Shown: one piece after another, positions 39,753 through 51,600 of the stretch | How the letters are laid out: every line of letters begins with the position of its first letter | Numbering within the stretch: position 1 is the first letter of the stretch | Position numbers and translations under genes: made by a program | The notes under the pieces: generated by a model | The model's database searches: none | Told to the model about the DNA's origin: nothing | The model's input: only the letters and a program-made list of their open reading frames with translations | DNA from: Nectonema munidae | Lineage: Eukaryota; Nematomorpha; Nectonematoida; Nectonematidae | Length of the DNA stretch: 64,000 bases | Direction of reading: 5' to 3' | Assembly (NCBI GenBank): GCA_030549495.1 | Contig: JAUIRK010000627.1 | Location: 1-64,000, forward strand

Positions 39753-41463
39753 ATGCCGAGAGAATGCAAGAATTTGCAAGAGAAATTTTATTATATATGT
39801 GGTTTAGTTACTTTAAAGCGATACTAAAGGCAGTTGACTCAAAGTGTCAAGAAACTTTATTAGTTGTACTTTGGATGTAAAGTGGGTGACTAGGACAAGA
39901 GTTGGGCACCTCACATATGCTGTGTCAGGTGTACAAGTTCTATTTCTGCCTGGGTAAAAGGCAAATGGACTGGAGTCATGTTTGGTGTACCAATGTTTTA
40001 AAGGGAGCCTAAAGACCATTCAACAGATTACTATTTTTGATTAACAGATATTAAAGGTAGGTATTAATTGTTTAATTTTTCATGTAAATTAGTATCAATT
40101 TTTTATTTTTATTTTTTTTCCTGCAGGTTGTAACAGAAAAGGCAAAAAATCTATCGTCCAGATCTTCCGTCTGTTATTCGCCCAGTCCTACATTCAAGTG
40201 ATATTTCTGTACCACAGCCGCCCTCTGAACTACCAAGCGATGACAACAGCAACTGAGAAGATTCAGAATCTCATAGTACAACGTATACTACACAGCTTGA
40301 ATCTGATAAGAAACCACATCTCATCACCCAAATGAAACTCAATGATCTCGTTCGTAATCTAACACTTACTAAGCAATAGAGTGAACTCTTGGCTTCACGT
40401 TTACGACAATGGCCCATGTTGGATGAATATGTTCTAATTAGAATGTTTAGAAAGCGTTCTGCAGATCTAGATAAGTTCTTCACTTTAGAAAACAACTTGA
40501 CTTACTGTAATGATATCAAGGGTCTATTCGGTACACTTGAGATGTCATATGAACCGAATGAGTGGAGGTTATATATAGATAAATCCCTTTATAGAATAAA
40601 AGCAGTTTGTTGCACATTGGAAACAATATGCCTTCAGTTCCAGTTGCTCACTCGATCATTTTACCTATGAAAACCTGGCGTTTATTCTGGAACGCATAAA
40701 ATACAAAGAGCATATTTGGCTAATTTGTGCAGACTTGAAAGTAGTGGCCATACTTAATGGTCTAAAAACTGGATACACCAAGTTTATGTGCTTTATTTGC
40801 CAGTGGGACAGCATGGCAAAGTCAGAATATATATACGCTCAGAATGGCCACATCGTGAATTACGCTTGGATGCCATAATGTAATTAATAAGCCATTAGTA
40901 ACGAAGGAAAGAATCATTTTGCCATCGTTGCATATAAAGCTAGGCCTAATGAAACAATTTACCAAAGCACTGCAACACAGTAGACCCTGTTTCAAGTATC
41001 TCAAAAGGATTTTTCCTCTTATAAATGATAAGGACTTTGAGGCTACAAACGATGAAACTGAACTAGCGGCCTGGCAAGCGTTCAAAGATGTATGCAAAGG
41101 ACTTCTTGGAAAACACCAAGAGACACTGCGAGAAATTAAAGAGGAAAGACTAATCAAAAGCTACAAAGACCTCATGTGCAATATGTCACTGAAAATGCAT
41201 TTTCTTCATTCTCATATGTTCTTCTTTCTGGAGAATGCAGCAGATGTGAGTGATGAACATGGAGAGATGTTCCACCAAGTTATAGCTTTATGGGAAGTAG
41301 GTACAAGGGGAAGTGGAGCCCTGCTATGCTTGCTGACTTCTGCTGGAACCTTAAACGTGACACACCTGAAACATCTTATAAAAGAAAAAACAAATAGAAG
41401 AATGAAGGTTAATACATTGCAGGACGCTAAAAACATGCTGATTCAATATATATTTTTGAAATA
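39753..41463 (+). pseudogene. Broken copy of a multi-copy animal gene of unknown function
   Basis: On the plus strand the sequence opens MPRECKNLQEKFYYICG, then a Cys-containing segment ending PKDHSTDYYF. A well-formed intron of about 70 bp (GTAGGTATT near 40057 to CCTGCAG near 40127) follows. Later segments read FGTLEMSYEPNEWRLYID, LPSLHIKLGLMKQFTKALQ, FEATNDETELAAWQAFKDV, NMSLKMHFLHSH and DVSDEHGEMFHQVI. I recall proteins with these blocks as large uncharacterised families in arthropod, cnidarian and fish genomes, which suggests spread by mobility, but I know of no assigned function. This copy is broken in several places and looks dead. Confidence 0.6.
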
Positions 41464-41987
41464 AATACAATTAATCAGTCTAATCTTAGTATAGTAGACA
41501 AATACATTTGATATATTAGAAATAAGCATATATTGCGTCACAAAAAATGTGACGTTGTATATAATTTTAGTATCAAATTCGAATTCAGCACACTGAACTT
41601 GACAATAAAACGCACAAGAGAGCTATGTTTTTTTCAACCCTGAAATTTTTTGTACAGTGATTAATTACATCAGAAATACTAACTCTAAAATTAATCACAT
41701 CCAACTATCCTATTAGGGATAATATATGTCAATTGTACGGTTACTGTATATATTATCAAATTGGATTGTTTTATTTTAATATTTTTTGAAAACAGAAACA
41801 TATCCTCCGAAGAAGCCAGTCTTTTGCCGAAACTAGTTGTGAAATATATATTATATATTATATTTTTTGAAAATCACCTTAATATATTTTTCAATTTTGA
41901 AACCAAAACCAAGCTAACAAATTACCTGTAAGTAACGTACGCCAAAACGATCTAACCTTCGCATATAACTGTACTAATGTTAAAATA
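41464..41987. other. No gene; possible hairpin motif near 41805-41850
   Basis: AT-rich. CCGAAGAAGCCAG...GCCGAAAC at about 41807-41832 resembles the CTGAAGAAG...GTCGAAA motif of the foldback element, and may be an end of a related retroelement. Confidence 0.3.
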
Positions 41988-42230
41988 CTAAAACAAATTT
42001 TTAATGAGCTGGCAATTCCTAGCACTCATCTCATCATTAACTCCTTTTTTTCTTGTTCCTTCTTTGTCTAACACCTTATCCGCAAGATGAGGATCGGTGG
42101 GGATGGTTTGTTGTCTCCATTTGCATCTATCTTGGGAATCAACTTCTTTAAGATTCCATTCCTGGAGCCTCTTAACCAAGCCATCACTCCATCTTAACAG
42201 TGAGCGACCCTTATTCCCTTTTCCCTTCAC
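41988..42230 (-). mobile_element. RTE-type LINE 3' fragment
   Basis: The minus strand reads KGNKGRSLLRWSDGLVKRLQ and then SQDRCKWRQQTI, the GR-LLRW-D-------A-DR-KWR pattern of RTE-clade C-termini. It is followed by a short ATGATGAGATGA stretch like an RTE tail. It is related in kind to 3098-3520 but not closely similar. Confidence 0.6.
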
Positions 42231-42526
42231 TTGTTATTTCAAAGCTTTCTTAAAGCTTTTTCCCTCATTACTACTTTACTCATACGAAATTTCGTTTTAT
42301 TTGTGTTTCCTTCATGTTGTGCTCATTAAAGTTGTAACTCAAACATCAAAGTATATAAACTATTAAGCTAAATATTAAGAAGAATTGTATTGATTTTAGT
42401 ATTTAACCTGTAACTATTTTGAAACTTAAATTAATAATAAAGAAGTGAGCAATATTAAATGATATTTTTTAAAGTGTATATTCATTGGTTTTGAATTTGT
42501 TATAATATATTTTGCTGATTATTTTT

Positions 42527-42532
42527 TTTATT
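42527..42532 (-). terminator. Poly(A) signal of the Ig-like module gene
   Basis: AATAAA on the minus strand about 85 bp beyond the stop codon at 42615, the first such hexamer downstream of the last exon. Confidence 0.55.
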
Positions 42533-42614
42533 CATTACTAAAGTGTTTTAATCAAAGAAATGTCAAATGTAACAAATTAATCATTAGTGAAGTTCAAAAT
42601 TCCTAAAGCAATTG

Positions 42615-42634
42615 TTATTGTTGAATTTCATTCA
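42615..42634 (-). CDS. Last exon of the Ig-like gene
   Basis: A tiny terminal exon. The acceptor TTTTGAACAG is followed by TGAATGAAATTCAACAATAA, which joined to the A left by C2 gives MNEIQQ and a stop. The intron before it is 46 bp with donor GTAAGC. There is no membrane anchor or GPI-type tail after the last module. Confidence 0.6.
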
Positions 42635-45600
42635 CTGTTCAAAAATGAAAGTTTGTATTTGTTAATGCAGAAATGCTTACTAGTTCTTTCCACTGTGAAA
42701 GTTTCGGCAGTGTTATCTCTGACATAGGCGGCATCGATAGAGGGATCTAGTTCTTGAAGCATAGCTTCCACTGTTGTCTCATCTTTGCTAGGGGTAAAGC
42801 TTAGTATGCTTTCGTATATGTCATGAGCACCAATGGATTTCTTCGTGTATTGGATATGGTATCTGGAATTTGAGGTAGAAACAAACTCTCTATCCACGCT
42901 GTAATAAGGATGATAAAATTTCCCATTTCTTGGACACTTTGCTTTCATGTTCAAATGAATCTCTTGTCCTATATGAGCTTCTACTCTTACTCTGATTAGG
43001 CTTTTATCCATTATTTCACATTCAACTATTAAATATTTAAAAAAATTAGAAATATATGATCTATACACAATTTCCACTCACTTTTAAGTCAAGTTGGAAA
43101 TGTTTTTTAATAAAATCAATTTTTAGAAAATAATTTAGTTTAGTGATAAATGTTATGAATAAGATGATCAGGGTTTGACAAAGTATGCTTATAAAGTAGA
43201 ATGCCTCTCTTTCTCTTTAACCCGTAACGCCCAATGTCGACTATAGTCGACTTTACAAAAAATAAAATCGTCTGCGTTTAGCAAAGCTCTTTAATACAAA
43301 TCTTCTGCTTTACATTAGATATCGTCTGATTATACTGGTCGTTAACGGGTTAATGTGTTTAATTTGGGCTGCATTATCTTAATTCGAAATCTCTTTTAGT
43401 TTTAACGGAACCTTTCTAAGAATAGAAAGTTTATTTTTCAAATATTGATTCAAATGAATGAGTTTTCTGACAGGCAAAGATCTTCACTGATAGAGAGAAG
43501 AAAATTTTTGCTACTTTGCTAAATATAATTATTCATGGAAAGCGATGAGCAACTCGTTCTAGTCATTGGAGATTTAAAGTTGAAATACAATATTGTATGA
43601 ATGTTTTGGTGTATATAGGAGATTTAACGTTGATATATCGACTTATGTATGTACATTGTACATAGTGGATTCACATTGACAAACTGAAACTTATTATGAT
43701 GTTTAATTGAGATGAAGTAAATTGGGTAACAAATCGTATGATGATTATTATTATTGATGATACTTGTATTGGGAACAGAAAGGCAAGGAGAAACGTGACA
43801 TGAAAAATGAATAAAAGTATATAGTAACTCTTCGTGCTTCCCCCTTATATTTTCCATAAAGAAGCAAGGCTAAGCACACATTTTGGTGAGAAAAATCCGC
43901 CCAATTTCTGAAGTACTCGATGTTGCCTTTGAATTGATAGAAGACATCGCGATTAGAAATTACGGCAGTTAGATCGGGATTAGTGTTAATGCATCTCACC
44001 GCATTATCAAGTTTCCTCTGCACTTTGGTCGATTTGCCACACTGAGTCAAACTTTACAATTTGGAGTTAGCAGCGAATTTTTCTCACAAAATCGCTTTTT
44101 TAAACAAGTCGAGATTATATTGCAATTCAGTTATTTTTTTCATATAAATGTATTGTTCAATTTTTCAAAAAAATGCAAAACAAAAAATAATTTAATATGA
44201 AAATAAGTAAAACTTTTATTGAAACAAGTTGAAAACTTTATTAATTTTCGACCACTCTGGTCTTCTTCAGATAAATAAATAAATCGTTAAATGAACACGA
44301 GGAAAGAGAGAATGACTTATAAATATAATAACAAAAGTAATAATAACATGATGTAGTGTACAATAGAGATAAAACTTGCTGAGGCTACAGATAAACTATG
44401 TGTGTATGAGCATATGCTTGGATAAAAACAGTATTTTCTCGTGTTCATTCAACGATTTGTTTATTTATCTGAAGAAGACCAGAGTGGTCGAAAATTAATA
44501 AAGTTTTCAACTCGTTTCAATAAAAGTATATGAAAGTATAAAAGTATTTGCGTACAGAAAAAGTACGTTCAGCAGTAGCTGAGGAAAGTGGCATAGATAG
44601 TTAGAACGGTGTGAATGTTTGGGTAAAACACTACATCACATATTTTTAAGGCTGAAATGCAGTCGTAACAAACATCTGGAGTTGATTTGCAAAAAGTTTT
44701 CTACGTTTCAAACTCCAGTTCTACATACTCTACTGGAGAGGCGCTGGAACATTATTGCGTTTTGTTTGGCGCTCAACTTTTCTAGGAATGCAAAAAAGTT
44801 CTTCACCGTACAAGTTTTGAGTTTTCTCAAAAATCTTTTGAAATTGAGTTTCATTGCTTCTCCATTCTTGAAGTTGTTCTTTTGCATACATGATTTATAT
44901 CGGAAAATAAAGCATTCAATCCAGGCTGTAAAGAAACGGCTAGCTTTTTGGTAATAGCCATCACATTGTTCATTATAACTAAGTCTATAACAAACTCTGG
45001 TTTTGTCAATGAGTTGAGTAAGCAGCTTGCATCTATAGATGACGAAGACTTATCTTGGCTCATGTCTTGTAGCACCACCATGACGACAGAATACAAAATA
45101 TATGATGTATGAATAACTTCATGTTTTTCCACCCAACGTGTTTGACATGGAAATTTGAGTCAATATTTAGATGGGATATCTTTTGATGCATTGATAGTTT
45201 CTTCCTATTTTTTTTAGTTCTAACAGCACTTAAAATGGAGAACTTTGCTAAGCTGCCAACCACCACACCAAATCCATTTCGAATCTCTGGTACTTCACAA
45301 ACTTATATTAAAGTCAGGTTGAGAGCATGAGCTGCACAATGTACATAAAGCGCTTGATTTCCATAACGACGCTTTATTTCTGCTTGCACTCCATTAAAAG
45401 CTCCACTCATTGCTGGTGCACCATCATAACCTTGCCCCATCAAGTAGCTTGGATCTAAACCAGCACATAAGGAATTTCTTTAGCAAGATCTACTCCACTC
45501 AATGATTCTGGATTCAAAAATTCTAAAAACGATTCTATTATTACCTCGTTGTTTATGTAACGCGCGCACTAACAGAAGTTTTGTGTGACAGATCTGTTGT

Positions 45601-48600
45601 TTCGTCAGCGATGACCGAGTAAAACTTTACTTTACAAAACTCATAAGAAATCTTTCTATTAAATTACAGTTGCCATACATGATACGAGTTCATTGTGTGT
45701 AGTTTTTGATTGAAGCTGCTTTTGAAAGATGATTGAACAATTTTGTGTTAGCTAGTGAATAAAGCTGAATCATTGAGCGAAAACAACCTTCGTCTGTGAA
45801 AATATTATTGATTGATAATGGAGGATTCAAATGACTATCATCTCAATCCCCTTGCAACGGCAGGCCCATTCTACCACACAGATGAATCTTATAGTTACAC
45901 ATGAAAAAATGAGAACGGTAAAAAGTATGTCACTGTGTTCAATTCAAATTGTAGTCTTGACCTTAATAATCAAAATCACTACAATTCATCATCATGAACA
46001 TAGAGCAACCATGTGAGAAGACAATGATGCTTAGTCTGGCTCGCTATAATTTATAGATGTAGTGATGCGACTTCCAACAGCATCACTAAAAAATTACAAC
46101 AATGTATGGAGGATGTAGTGATATAGCGGATATCAATTTTTTTCATCATCACCGAAAAAATACAGCAATTAGATCGTTACTGAAATTCGATGTCGAAGAC
46201 TGACGTTGCTAAAATAGACTAAATTTCAATACCATAAAAATTCTGATGAATGAAGGGGCCGGAAAAATTGAAACAAAGTTTTCGAGGCTTCACTCCATTG
46301 GGAGCCGAGGCCTAGGCCCCTTCTTTGGATCCGCCAGTCAAAGCAACCTAACTTAATTTTGAGCTTTTTGCGTTTTACTTTTTTTTTTAGCTTTCGGCGG
46401 TGTAAAGCAGTTTTTTTGTTATGATTTTTGTCTGGTTTCTTTGTATTATGAAAATTTTTGTAAAGTTATCCAACATTTCAAAGTAAAAAACGAAAAAACT
46501 ATTATAATTCACTATTTTCAGCAACAAATGTGAGTATATTCACACTGATTGTAGAAGCTTCTGGATTAAGAAATAACGAGTATACAGCTTTTTACTTTAT
46601 ACAGTATTATATTCAATGGAAAAAAATTGCAAACGTAGAGTAAAAAAGAAGTACTGAAATAAAAAATGAAGTCACAGTAAAGAACGACAAATTTAAATTA
46701 AAGTAAAAAAGGACGAATTTAAAGTTAAAATGCATAAATCTGAATCATAAAGCTTTGCACTATGCTCTGATTGTCAGAGAGAAAAACAAACTCTGTCATT
46801 TTCATAAAATGAATGCAACTTAAATAAGAATTGGAGGAGACTAATTCAATGACATTGTCAAAATTTGATTTTATAATGGAGTGAGCAGGAAAGGCCAGAA
46901 ACAGGGCTCGAAGACACTAAACACCGTTAGTGTGTATTAAAAAAAATTCTCTGAAAAGTTGTGTCGACTTAAAATTTCACCAAAAAATAATAATTTAAGC
47001 ATTACATTTATGACGTTTTAATATAATTTTCTATGTATAACATAGGTACCGTAAAGGTACCGTCGGGTGTTTTCATCGAGAAGGCACAATTGCGCCGCTT
47101 GTATCGAACTATGAGGAAAGCAGGCTTGATGCTGGATCGAACCCAACACTTTGAGTTATCGAATTTAGCATCTAACCAACCCTACTCACGCCCCACTATA
47201 AAATAGGTATTGAATATTGCACATGTGCGTGGGGGGGGGGGGGGGGGGGGATCATGCTAGAGAGCAAACGTGAGCATCAGGTATTAAAAATTTTGCACGC
47301 AAAGAAGTTCAAACAATTTCATAAATAAGGAATCTGAAGCCTATAACGGAGTGTAGAATTTATGAGTTTTCTATTTGGAGGAAATGATTATGCACTTCCA
47401 AAAAAACTTGGCTAAAATGCTACAAATAAAGTTCTTTTGAGCTTGGAGTATTAAAAATCAGAAAGGATTTAGAAATGAAAGCAACGTTTTTTGAATCAAG
47501 TTCTTGATTTCTTTTGCTTGGATAATATCCACTTCTATAAAAATGTGTCTTATTTTTAACATCTATTTTTCTTCAACAGAGTTATGTGAATCAACATTCC
47601 TGCATTTTTTATGTTTTAAGCTGAAACAAATTGGGAAAAAATTAATTAAAATTATGACAAACTTAAATTAGAACGTAGATAAAATGGCGCTGAGACTTCA
47701 TAAATAAAAGTTGTAAAGAAAATAAATTGATCGCTTGTATTTTGTTTTAAATAAAAGATTTACTCAACGTTTTCAATTTATTTTTAAATTAGAACAGGAC
47801 GAACTCAAATTGAAAAAGGATGAATTTAAATTAGAAAAAGAAAAACTTAAAATAGAAAAGGTATAAATAAGATGAAAAATAAAAATAGATCTACTTTAAC
47901 AGACCTACATTTAGATATAGTTGCTTAAGAAAAGTCGTAAGTAATTACAAAACTAATTTTGAAAATTTCTCTACTAATTTGCAAAATAAATATAAAAAAT
48001 ATTAAAATTTTTCTTTGTGCTAATCTTTTTGACACATTTAAGATTTATGTTCTCTCTACAAAAAAATTGCTCTTGTTTTAACCGGTTATCGACCACAGTC
48101 GAACAAAAATGTGAATCATCTGCTTTTATTAATGCTTTTTAATACAAATCTTCTGCTTTATACTAGATATCGTCTGATTATTCTCGTCGTTAACGGGTTA
48201 ATAAAAATATACAGATAATTAATTGGTAATATCCTTTGTTGATTAAACTAAGTTTTTTATTTCTGTGTTAAATAAAATAAATTAGCTGCATTTTCTCGTG
48301 AAGGCAAATATTTTTTTAATTAATTTTCAATTTTAAAACCAAATTTTTTTCCAAATTATAATTCATTTTTAGTAAAGTTGATGTTCCACTTATTTTATTC
48401 AAGACTAAGCCTAATGTTTGAAAACTTGTTTTTCATCCTTTTGCTTTTCAAATAAAAGTCGTATAAAAGAGAATATGAATAGAAAAGATGCTAACCTGCT
48501 GGAGTCAATACAAATCTGTGTGTAGCATATCCTCTAACGTATTGTGGCGTGATCCTATCGTTTTCTTGGTTGTGCAACAAGTGAACTGTTGTCGCTTGAT

Positions 48601-51600
48601 CGAATCCTGGTATAAAGCTTACCTCTATGTCTTTGTGGGTAACGCCAAGTGCAGCTTGCTCTTCTCTGACTTCAATGGTATAACCAGCGGTGTCCGATGT
48701 TATGAGTTCGTCTTGGATCGTAATATAAGTTTTTAAGTTGCCATTTTCAAAGCAAGAAAGCTTGGCATGTAGTGAAATTGGTCTGTTTTTCAAAAATGGT
48801 ATCGTTTTGACTGCTTCATCTACTTGCTGGATGTCGCAGTAATCTAAAAAAAATAAATGTGAATTCCTTGCATCTTTTTTGCATAAAGCGTACATGATAG
48901 CTGCACAATGAATTCCTTAATTCTTCCATCAAACAGAGATTGGTAGTCTATTGGAAAGGTAGCCTCACTAACCATTGCATAGTGTGAAAAAGGAGAAATT
49001 AGCGGTACGAAACTTATGACAGTTCTTACAGAAAAACCTCTTCCTTCCGGTTGCGTATCTTGTTGGAAACGGATATTTTCTCCAGTTTCAGAAATCACCT
49101 CTCTTCTTGTATCCGAGAAAAAAGTTTTGACTTCAATTTGTTGAAAAGCGCAATAAGCATTTAAATTTAAGTGAACTTCTTCACCATGTAGTACAGTAAT
49201 TGTATCTCTTGGTCTATCATTTCTATGCAGAAAACATTGTCCTTAATAAGGCAAAAAAGTTAACAAATTAAATTTAAAGTAAAATCCGTTTTCCATATAT
49301 AGCCAACACACCGAATTAAAATTAAGGAAAATATAGAATGCATAGTAAACATTCAAAAAAATATGAACTTAATTTAAACCCATTTAATAAGACCAAGCAA
49401 AGCAGAAGACTCTAGTAATTCCTATTTAATTCCATTGGGAACTTTGGTCGTAAATGGGTTAATAAGGATTTACTAATTGAAATAAATTTTTAACAATTAA
49501 CCCATTTAGTACCAATGTTCACAAAGGAAACTCACACGAACTCTTCTTGTTTTGTATAGAATTAAATATAGATTACTGAAGTATTCTGAGTTTTCTTTGG
49601 AAACATCGGTACTAAATGTAACTAGCGATTCATTTAGCGAATCAACTAATTTACTTTACTAACCAAGATATTACTGTGTGCTTAAAATGTATAGATATTT
49701 AGATTTTAAATCGTCTGTTTTTGGAGCAGTTGTTTTTCCATGATGTGATTCAAGTATGGAAGCATTAAAGTTTTTTTTCAGAGAACTACTCACTACTTTT
49801 TTGATCTTTTTCTTCTACTATTTTTGGGCCCGATAACGCAAAAATCTATTTTTAAATTCATATAAAAATCTTTGCCATATGATTTATATCTATTACACGT
49901 TAAAGACAAGAAAAACTTAGAACGAAATTTGAAAGGCAACTTGAAAATTTAAAGTGTTATACAAAGAAAATAAGAGTTGGTTTTCTGTCAAATAGAAAGA
50001 TTTAATATCATAAACAAAAAGTATTTTTTTTGAAAACTCTGTAAAAAATGCTCTATCGATCGTAATTTTTTAGAGTACTTTGAAAAAAATTCTCAAAAAA
50101 TTTAAAAATAATGCTCAAGTTAATTAAAATATTCACAGAGAGACATTTTTATCAAGTAGTTCAATTCTTTTCAAAATGCAAAACTTGGAAAAATACATTA
50201 TTTAATTCTGAAGCTGAAATAATAAAGGTTAAGTACAAAGACGATGAAAGGATATTTTTGAACAAGAAAGGCTATACCATTTATGATTACTATCCAGACT
50301 TTATTTTACCTAAATAGACTCGAAATAAAAAAAATAAAAAGATAATTTTTTTAATATTATTATAGTAACAATGATTAAGACAACATAAAAGATGTTTATT
50401 AGGAAAATTAAGTTTCTAGTAACTATGAAAGAAAAAAAATTATTTACATACACCGCACAAGGATATATCAGTTGATGTTCCAAAAAAATTAATGGTACAA
50501 ATATTTAATAAAATAATTTATAATCTATTAATACTATTTCAAGCTATAAAACTATACCCTGGTGTATCTTGTATTTTATAAATTAGCAGACATTGCCGGA
50601 TCTACCAAGTGCGAGGCCTGTAGCAGATCGATTAAATTTACAAATGATAGTCAAGAAGTAAAAATTTTTTAAATAAAATTGACCTAGATTCTACAAAAAA
50701 AGATAAAAACCACAAAATTCAAGAGCAAAAATTTATTTTAAGGAGGAAATATAAAAGAAGAATTGAAGAAAACTTTAAAAAATAACTTTAAAGGTTTTTT
50801 CGACGCATTTTTCAACTAAGCGCGGGGCCCTTGTAAAGTGCGGGGCCTGTATATTCTTTAGGTTTGTAATTTTATCCAATAGAATTGATATATTCAGAAT
50901 GAGGATGAGGCCAACTCCTCATTGCATGACTTATTTTTTACGACACAAAATGAATATCTACACACTTAACAATCACAAAAAGAAAAATGACGAGGAGTAG
51001 GCAGTGATGGTCTACGTTACGGTCCGAAAAGAATTTTTGCATTTTTAAGTTCACTTTTTTTCGTATCAAAATTTCGGAAAAAAAACCGCAACATAATATT
51101 ACAATAATGAAGAAGAAGAAGATTTATTAATTGATAAAATAAAATTGGAATACACCACTAAACATATAAAAAAAGAATTTAATAAAGAATTTAAAAAGAA
51201 AGACATTGCATGGGAAAAATTCAAAAGGCCTTCAAAATAATGGTAATTAAAAATGATTTACTTGAGAATAAATGCCTTCGTTTTATTAATATAGCGTTTT
51301 AATTTTTAATATTCTTTATTTTATTTGTTATTTTTAAAAAAAGTTCATTTAAAATAGTACTACAGTTTGTTAAGCAAAATTTAAAAATAATAAATTTGAT
51401 ATATGACAAAATGCTATATCATGTAGGTAAATGTTAAAAAAGTTTATTCAGGATTTAATTATGGCAACGTAAAAAGTGTTCTCAACTTTTTAGCTTCGAT
51501 GTTTAATCAGAGCAGAAAAATTCGTAGGTTATAGTGTAAAAACACTTTGCATAATTTAGTTTTCTCTAATAAATTTATTAATTTGCTATTTAATCTTTTG

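Noticed and set aside
39813-40495. Minus-strand frames over the multi-copy pseudogene
   Set aside because: They are antisense shadows of the plus-strand family sequence.
50111-50317. 68-codon plus-strand frame ending GYTIYDYYPDFILPK
   Set aside because: Reasonable composition, but it lies on the opposite strand inside an intron and nothing supports it as a gene.
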